DNA from: Candidatus Iainarchaeum sp.
GTDB taxonomy: Archaea; Iainarchaeota; Iainarchaeia; Iainarchaeales; GCA-2688035
Length of the DNA stretch: 15,702 nt
Direction of reading: 5' to 3'
Assembly: GCA_026396975.1 (NCBI GenBank)
Contig: JAPLVT010000005.1
Span: 1-15,702 of the forward strand
Position 1 is the stretch's first letter, and every line of letters begins with the position of its first letter. The notes beneath the pieces are model-generated. The model made no database searches, was not told the origin of the DNA, and was given only the letters and a program-made list of their open reading frames with translations. Of this stretch, positions 11,469 through 15,702 are shown piece after piece. Position numbers and translations under genes: made by a program.

Positions 11469-12470
11469 TCAAACCACCAGAACCAATTCGGCTGCAATCA
11501 ACAGCAGGCCCGCAAGGGCGGCCGCGCTTGCATAGCCCCAATAAACCCGCACAACCTGCGTTATCCGCAGCCGCGCCAGCGCAATGCGCATGAAGGTATT
11601 GCCGGCAAACATGACCGCAAAAACCTTTGCCAAAAAGAACAGCGCGCCAGCGGCCGCGCCAGCCCACATATCGCTAATGCTTAACATCGCCGTGGCGTTC
11701 CAAGGAAGGAAAATTGCGACAATGATCGCGGCCATCGCGAAGCTTTTCACTGCATCGGCGAGATAAAACAGCGCGAGGTTTACGCCGCTGTATTCCGCGA
11801 GCACTCCGCCGGCGATTTCGGTTTCGGCTTCCGCGACATCGAAAGGCGCTTTTCCAAGCTCGCCTGGCATCACAAACAGCAGAACCGCAAGCAAAACCGC
11901 GAGCCCAACAAAGCCGAGCGTCCCGACAAGCGACCAAAGCGGGAAAGCGCTCAGGGCAGCCAGCGAAAAAGCCTGCACGGCAATGGCTTTGGAGGCAAGC
12001 AGCCACGCCGCGCTTACAACAGCAATTGCAAGCGGGAACTCGTAGCTCAGCATTGCGACCATTTCCCTCTGGGCGCCGACTGTCGCGTAATGCGAGCCAG
12101 AAGCGAAGCCGCCCGCAACCATCGCTAGCGAAGGCAACAGCAGCAGGTAAACAACCAGCACCATGTCGCCGCTTCCTTCCAGCAAGGCGCCAGAGCCGAA
12201 TAGCGGGATGTATAGCAACAGCGCGATTGAAGCGCACAGCGCGGCCACCGGCGCTGCGTTGAAAAGCCATGCAACCGCGTTCTGCGGAACAATGTTCTCC
12301 TTCATCAGCAGCTTTTTCACGTCGATGAAGGGCTGCAATAGCGGCGGGCCGACTCTCGCCTGCATCCGCGCCCCCAGAACCCTGTCAAGCCCCTTGAAAA
12401 GCAGGCCAAAAATTATTCCAGCAACCCCTGCAACAGGCACAATCGCCAAAGCGGCAATATTTCCAATCAT
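11469..12470 (-). CDS. mbhM: MbhM-like membrane subunit (NuoH homolog)
   Basis: 333-residue membrane subunit that links the electron-transfer arm to the ion-pumping arm. About eight hydrophobic helices. Diagnostic motifs: LGARMQARVGPPLLQPFIDVKKLL (33-56), GSHYATVGAQREMVAMLSYEFPLA and APFDVAEAETEIAGGVLAEYSG, the acidic loop of the quinone-site region in complex I relatives, here thought to couple to ion movement. ATG at 12470 has GAGGGG 6 bases upstream. It follows mbhL by 54 bases; the sense of the mbhL frame continues open from its TGA straight into this ATG. Confidence 0.93.
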   Translation of the reverse strand: MIGNIAALAIVPVAGVAGIIFGLLFKGLDRVLGARMQARVGPPLLQPFIDVKKLLMKENIVPQNAVAWLFNAAPVAALCASIALLLYIPLFGSGALLEGSGDMVLVVYLLLLPSLAMVAGGFASGSHYATVGAQREMVAMLSYEFPLAIAVVSAAWLLASKAIAVQAFSLAALSAFPLWSLVGTLGFVGLAVLLAVLLFVMPGELGKAPFDVAEAETEIAGGVLAEYSGVNLALFYLADAVKSFAMAAIIVAIFLPWNATAMLSISDMWAGAAAGALFFLAKVFAVMFAGNTFMRIALARLRITQVVRVYWGYASAAALAGLLLIAAELVLVV

Positions 12471-12524
12471 CGTAAACCCCTCTTCAACAGCATTGTTTTT
12501 TCCACTGACAAGCGCCTCAGCGCT

Positions 12525-13718
12525 TCAGGGGTCAATCGAAGCCGCGATTATTGGGATGTCCGCGATTTGCGCCTCCCTCATCATCGGCAGAATGCTCAGC
12601 AGGTTGCTGTAAGTGGGCGCCTTGACTTTCCAGGCGTAAGGGGCTTCCTGCCCAGTCATCTTAACATAGTGGAATACTTCCCCCCTCGGCGCCTCGAGCC
12701 TTCCGATTCCCTCGCCCTGCGCGCCGCGCAGTTGCGCCAGCACTTTTATCGGCTTTTCCTCGAACACGATTTTTCCTTCAGGAATGTTGCGCACGCAGTG
12801 CTCAATGATATCCGCGGACTGCGCTACCTCCGCAAGGCGCACTGCAATCCTGTCGAACACGTCGCCGTGCACTTCCCCCAAAACTTCTTTCGGGGTTATC
12901 GCTCTCACGCCAAGGTCGCAGTATGCGGCGTACGGTTCGTCCTGCCGCACATCGCGCTTTACCCCCGAAGCCCTTGCGGTCGGCCCTACCGCGCAGAGCG
13001 CGAGCGCTTCCTCTTTTTTCAGGACGCCGATGCCCCGGGTCCTCGCTTCTATTACTGGATCGTGCAGCAGCATGTCCTGCAGTTTTCCGAAGATGCTTTT
13101 GTAGAATCCAACTGTTTCCAGTATTCTCTTGTGGTGCTTTTCAGGGAAATCCCTGCGCACGCCGCCGATTGTAGGCATGCCTTTTGTGACCCGGTTGCCT
13201 GTCAGAATTTCAATTGTGTCGAGCACTTTCTCCCGCGCCCTCCAGGTGTAATGCATCACGCTGTCGAAACCGAGCTCGTGCGCTGCAACGCCCGCCCATA
13301 GCATGTGCGAGTGTATTCTCTCAAGTTCGGCCGTAACTGTCCTGATGTACTGCGCTCTCGGCGGCACTTCAATGTTTGCGATGCTTTCCACGGCCCTGCA
13401 GAATGAAAGAGTGTGGCAGACATTGCATATCCCGCAGATTCTTTCCGCAAGGTAAAGTATCTGTATCGGATTCCTGTTTGTGCCAATCCATTCTATCCCC
13501 CTGTGGGCTTGGCTCAGCCGCAGGTCGGCGTTCTTCACTTTTTCGCCTTCGATCTCAAAGTCAAGCTGTATGGGCTCTTTCAGCGCCGGGTGCACCGGCC
13601 CAATGCTGATTGTGAAAGAGGTGCCGCCTTTCGCGTGCTGCATTGTTTCCTCGTCACCCCTGCCGGCGCCAGTGTCCAGGCGCTGTTTGCCGTGCCGCAT
13701 TGTTTCCTTTTCAGCCAT
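12525..13718 (-). CDS. mbhL: MbhL-like [NiFe]-hydrogenase large subunit, ends before the second nickel motif
   Basis: 397 residues from ATG 13718 (GTGGTG just ahead; an in-frame ATG lies at 13739). It is the catalytic NuoD-like subunit. From the chosen start, HRGIEW and the first nickel motif RICGICNVCH (C95, C98) are intact, as is the usual SIGPVHPALKEP opening. The second motif, normally DPCxxC near the C-terminus, is missing: the chain ends ADIPIIAASIDP followed by TGA. Aligned by eye, the next codons (S-A-E-A-L-V) resemble the sequence after that motif, as if three or so codons were lost. The N-terminal 35 residues are extra compared with relatives and contain a duplicated ETM-x-H-x-K unit. 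As read, it could not hold a normal NiFe centre. Confidence 0.88.
   Translation of the reverse strand: MAEKETMRHGKQRLDTGAGRGDEETMQHAKGGTSFTISIGPVHPALKEPIQLDFEIEGEKVKNADLRLSQAHRGIEWIGTNRNPIQILYLAERICGICNVCHTLSFCRAVESIANIEVPPRAQYIRTVTAELERIHSHMLWAGVAAHELGFDSVMHYTWRAREKVLDTIEILTGNRVTKGMPTIGGVRRDFPEKHHKRILETVGFYKSIFGKLQDMLLHDPVIEARTRGIGVLKKEEALALCAVGPTARASGVKRDVRQDEPYAAYCDLGVRAITPKEVLGEVHGDVFDRIAVRLAEVAQSADIIEHCVRNIPEGKIVFEEKPIKVLAQLRGAQGEGIGRLEAPRGEVFHYVKMTGQEAPYAWKVKAPTYSNLLSILPMMREAQIADIPIIAASIDP
13634..13707. repeat. 17-base direct repeat in the 5' part of mbhL
   Basis: 13634-13650 and 13691-13707 match at 16 of 17 positions, with a period of 57 bases (19 codons). It makes the duplicated ETM-x-H-x-K of the N-terminal extension. 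Confidence 0.6.
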
Positions 13719-13757
13719 AAAGCACCACTGCCCCTTCATGTTTGCCGCCGCAGCGCA

Positions 13758-14282
13758 TCATTCATCAGCCTCGTTGATTTTTTTCACAAGCTTTTGGGGC
13801 CCAGTTTCATCCCTTCTCCAGGGGAAAACTCCCTGCGGGAAGCCGTCATCCAAAAATATCCGACGCGGGTCGGGGATTCCCTCGATGCGCACCCCAAACA
13901 TCTCCTGCGTTTCGCGCTCGGAAATAAGCGCCCCCGGCACCAAATTTGTTATTGTAGGGAGCGAAAGCCCGCTCTTTGGAAGCGCGACTTTTAATGTAAC
14001 AAAAAACTCTTCTCCCGGCTCGGCGTAATTAAATGAGAAGTGGTAATTCAATTCCACAATGTCCCCTTCCTGGCATCCGCTGATAACAGCAAAGTATATG
14101 TTCGGGTGCATCTTGCAAAGCTCCGCGACAGCATCCTTGAACGCGCTCTTCCCCACTTTCACCCAAATGCTCTTTGCAACGTGCTTCTTTTTCCCGCCCT
14201 CGGCGTGCTCCGCAATCCGTGCTTCCAGAATATTCGCGCCGAGTTTCTTCTGCAAATCCTTTAGAACAGCATCCGGCTTCAT
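13758..14282 (-). CDS. mbhK: MbhK-like subunit (NuoC homolog)
   Basis: 174-residue peripheral subunit of the NuoC (30 kDa) family; it binds no cofactor and supports the catalytic subunit. The family signature is near the end, SERETQEMFGVRIEGIPDPRRIFLDDGFPQGVFPWRRDE (121-159), matching the E-R-x-x-D-M-F-G...H-P-D-x-R-R-I...P-x-R-x-D pattern with Pro-Asp-Pro in place of His-Pro-Asp. In many bacteria NuoC is fused to NuoD, but here the two are separate, as in Mbh-type complexes. Its ATG overlaps the mbhJ stop by 4 bases, and mbhL follows within about 40 bases. Confidence 0.9.
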   Translation of the reverse strand: MKPDAVLKDLQKKLGANILEARIAEHAEGGKKKHVAKSIWVKVGKSAFKDAVAELCKMHPNIYFAVISGCQEGDIVELNYHFSFNYAEPGEEFFVTLKVALPKSGLSLPTITNLVPGALISERETQEMFGVRIEGIPDPRRIFLDDGFPQGVFPWRRDETGPQKLVKKINEADE

Positions 14283-14815
14283 TCCGCTTTGCCCCCTGCT
14301 TTGCTTTTGCCATGCACTTCTTTTGCGCTCTTTGTTCCGCCAGATTTTTCAGCCGCTTTGCCTGCAACCGGCTTCCGCAAACCCTTTTTGCCCTCAGCCC
14401 CTTTTTCCTCAAGCTTTGCCCACGCTTTCACAACGCCGTCAATAATCGCTTCGGGCCTCGGCGGGCAGCCGTGCACAAACACGTCAACAGGCACTACCTT
14501 GTCAATTGGGCCTACAAGATTGTAAGATTCGTAGAAAACATCGCCGCTTATTCCGCAATTGCCGATTGCCATTACAACCTTCGGGTCCGGAGTCTGCTCA
14601 AACACCCTGCGCAGCTTTTTGTCCATTCCCCTCGCAACAGGCCCTGTTACAAGCAGGACATCGGCGTGCCGCGGTGTTCCCACAAGTTTCATCCCAAAGC
14701 GCTCGATGTCATAGCGCGGAGTGAGGGAAGCGACTATTTCTATGTCGCATCCGTTGCAGCTGCCTGTGTTCACGTGGAAAACCCACAGGCTGCGCTTGAA
14801 ATCATTCATGCCCAT
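14279..14815 (-). CDS. mbhJ: MbhJ-like [4Fe-4S] small subunit (NuoB homolog)
   Basis: 178-residue subunit holding the cluster next to the active site. Its four ligands are visible: CNGC (C20, C23), GNCGISG (C87) and HGCPPRPE (C117). Start: ATG at 14815 has GGAGG 7 bases ahead and gives MGMNDFKRSLWVFHVNTGSC; ATG 14809 and an upstream TTG at 14833 are alternatives. After residue 137 comes a 40-residue tail of K, A, G and E (EGKKGLRKPVAGKAAEK and so on) with no counterpart in standard NuoB proteins, probably disordered and exposed in the cytoplasm. Stop overlaps the mbhK start. Confidence 0.92.
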   Translation of the reverse strand: MGMNDFKRSLWVFHVNTGSCNGCDIEIVASLTPRYDIERFGMKLVGTPRHADVLLVTGPVARGMDKKLRRVFEQTPDPKVVMAIGNCGISGDVFYESYNLVGPIDKVVPVDVFVHGCPPRPEAIIDGVVKAWAKLEEKGAEGKKGLRKPVAGKAAEKSGGTKSAKEVHGKSKAGGKAE

Positions 14816-14858
14816 GCAAATGCCTCCGTGCAAGCGCTGCCAAACACTGCCCGCAGGT

Positions 14859-15197
14859 TCATGCCCAAGCGAATCCCCCCAGCGTTACAGCAACAAGCAG
14901 CACTACCGCAACCAGCACCAGCCAGTAAACGTAATCGTTCACAATGCCGCTGTGCAGCCTTTTCGCCCAGCCGTAATATCCCTTGGTTGATTCGAAGAAA
15001 CCCCAGTAAATATTGCTTGATTTTATTTGCCCTTTTGGCGGCTCGTTGCCTGAAAAGAACTGTTCGCCCTGCGCGCCGCTGCCGCTCCGGGTTTTCACCC
15101 CGAAAGCGCGAATAATCAAGACTATGATTACAATTATTGCAAAGGCGGTTGCCCACAACAAAGGGTCCCAGGCGCCGTTTCCTGTCTGCAGCGCCAT
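14859..15197 (-). CDS. mbhI: MbhI-like small membrane subunit
   Basis: 112 residues with two membrane helices, about 14-32 and 88-109, and a cytoplasmic linker containing SSNIYWGFFESTKGYYGWAKRLHSGIVNDYVYW. That SxNxYWGF...HSGxxNDY pattern, the size and the place between H and J fit MbhI of Pyrococcus-type hydrogenases, where this subunit connects the antiporter-like and hydrogenase modules. Its ATG directly follows the TGA of mbhH (TGAATG). 44 bases separate its stop from the mbhJ start. Confidence 0.8.
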   Translation of the reverse strand: MALQTGNGAWDPLLWATAFAIIVIIVLIIRAFGVKTRSGSGAQGEQFFSGNEPPKGQIKSSNIYWGFFESTKGYYGWAKRLHSGIVNDYVYWLVLVAVVLLVAVTLGGFAWA

Positions 15198-15702
15198 TCA
15201 CATCACGGCTCCCGCGTAAGCCGCATGGTTTATCAGCGCCTGAGCGGCAGGGCTGATTATTGTGTTAAGCACAACGTCCGGCAGCAGGCCAAAAATTATT
15301 GCAAGCAGCGCCAGCACGCCCATTGGAATCAGCATTGCCAGGGGCACTTCTCGGATTTTTTCGTGCCCTTCCGGGCGCGGGCCCATGAAAACAGCGTAAA
15401 AAACCTTTACGAAAGAAGCGAGCGTGAGAACGCTCACCAGCATTGCGATAACTGAAAGCACGGGGCTGAAAAGGAAAACGCTCTCGTAAATTATCAGCTT
15501 TGATGCAAACCCGTTGAAAGGGGGAATTCCCGCAATTGCAAGCGCGCCTACAATGAAGAAAACCGTTGTCCACGGCATTTTGTGCGCCAGCCCGCCCATG
15601 CTGTTGAGGTTTTTGGTTCCAACCCGATAAATTACTGCTCCCGCGGTGAGGAAAAGCAATCCCTTGTAGATTGCGTGGTTCATCACGTGGAACAGGCCGC
15701 CT
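15198..15702 (-). CDS. mbhH: MbhH-like antiporter-type subunit (NuoL/M/N, MrpD family), 5' part outside the window
   Basis: The frame is open to the window edge, so only the C-terminal 167 or so residues are seen. They begin GGLFHVMNHAIYKGLLFLTAG, the helix with the conserved His and Lys of the proton or sodium path, and continue with GALAIAGIPPFNGFASK, another landmark of NuoL/M/N and MrpD proteins. About four more hydrophobic segments follow. It is the ion-translocating subunit next to MbhI. Since MbhA-G antiporter subunits precede H in Mbh operons, they would be expected beyond base 15702. Confidence 0.9.
   Translation of the reverse strand, partial: GGLFHVMNHAIYKGLLFLTAGAVIYRVGTKNLNSMGGLAHKMPWTTVFFIVGALAIAGIPPFNGFASKLIIYESVFLFSPVLSVIAMLVSVLTLASFVKVFYAVFMGPRPEGHEKIREVPLAMLIPMGVLALLAIIFGLLPDVVLNTIISPAAQALINHAAYAGAVM

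Noticed and set aside
12525..12527. TGA of mbhL as a selenocysteine codon
   Set aside because: NiFeSe enzymes have DPUxxC; here the residue three places on is Glu and no in-frame Cys follows before mbhM. TGA is also used as the ordinary stop in vapB, vapC, mbhH, mbhM and others.

Overview
The window is archaeal. TATA boxes of the TTTAAATA type sit about 25 bases ahead of many start codons, so several genes look leaderless or nearly so. Shine-Dalgarno sites of the GGTGAT type appear before downstream genes. There is an Asp tRNA with an anticodon-loop intron and no encoded CCA, and an Mbh-type membrane hydrogenase cluster. The dense packing and gene mix would suit a DPANN-like archaeon (Diapherotrites, for example) or another uncultured lineage, but no marker gene here fixes the lineage.

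Bases 1-2160 hold a terminator of an upstream gene, a small unknown protein, a vapBC toxin-antitoxin pair on the minus strand, and a PPC/DUF296-like gene with a long structured leader followed by a small winged-helix-like gene. Bases 2160-4630 hold a palindromic repeat, a two-way terminator and a minus-strand operon (MarR-type regulator, ABC ATPase, ABC-2 permease) that reads as a self-regulated drug or lipid exporter. Bases 4630-7500 hold a SET-domain methyltransferase, an intron-containing tRNA-Asp(GTC), two membrane proteins, a second copy of the palindromic repeat and an Imm-5-like protein. Bases 7547-10002 hold an orphan DNA methyltransferase and a thioredoxin-CcdA fusion.

From 10057 to the right edge is the hydrogenase region. 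hypA (nickel delivery) and hycI (C-terminal endopeptidase) lie on the plus strand. Facing them on the minus strand is a tightly coupled run in the order mbhH-I-J-K-L-M-N: antiporter-like H (cut by the window edge), I, NuoB-like J, NuoC-like K, catalytic NuoD-like L, NuoH-like M and a 2x[4Fe-4S] N. By homology such a complex moves electrons from ferredoxin to protons and stores the energy as an ion gradient. The Na+/H+ antiporter subunits A-G would be expected beyond the right edge.

The most striking point is the end of the catalytic subunit L. It keeps the first nickel-binding motif (RICGICNVCH) but stops with TGA right after ASIDP, where the first cysteine of the second nickel motif (DPCxxC) should stand. 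Either the Ni site is lost, or the sequence carries a small deletion or error, or something unusual happens at this codon. The adjacent hypA and hycI make the loss hard to explain as simple adaptation.

Other notable items are a leader hairpin that buries a ribosome binding site, shared inverted repeats between hypA and the thioredoxin-CcdA gene, and coding-region duplications in three genes.
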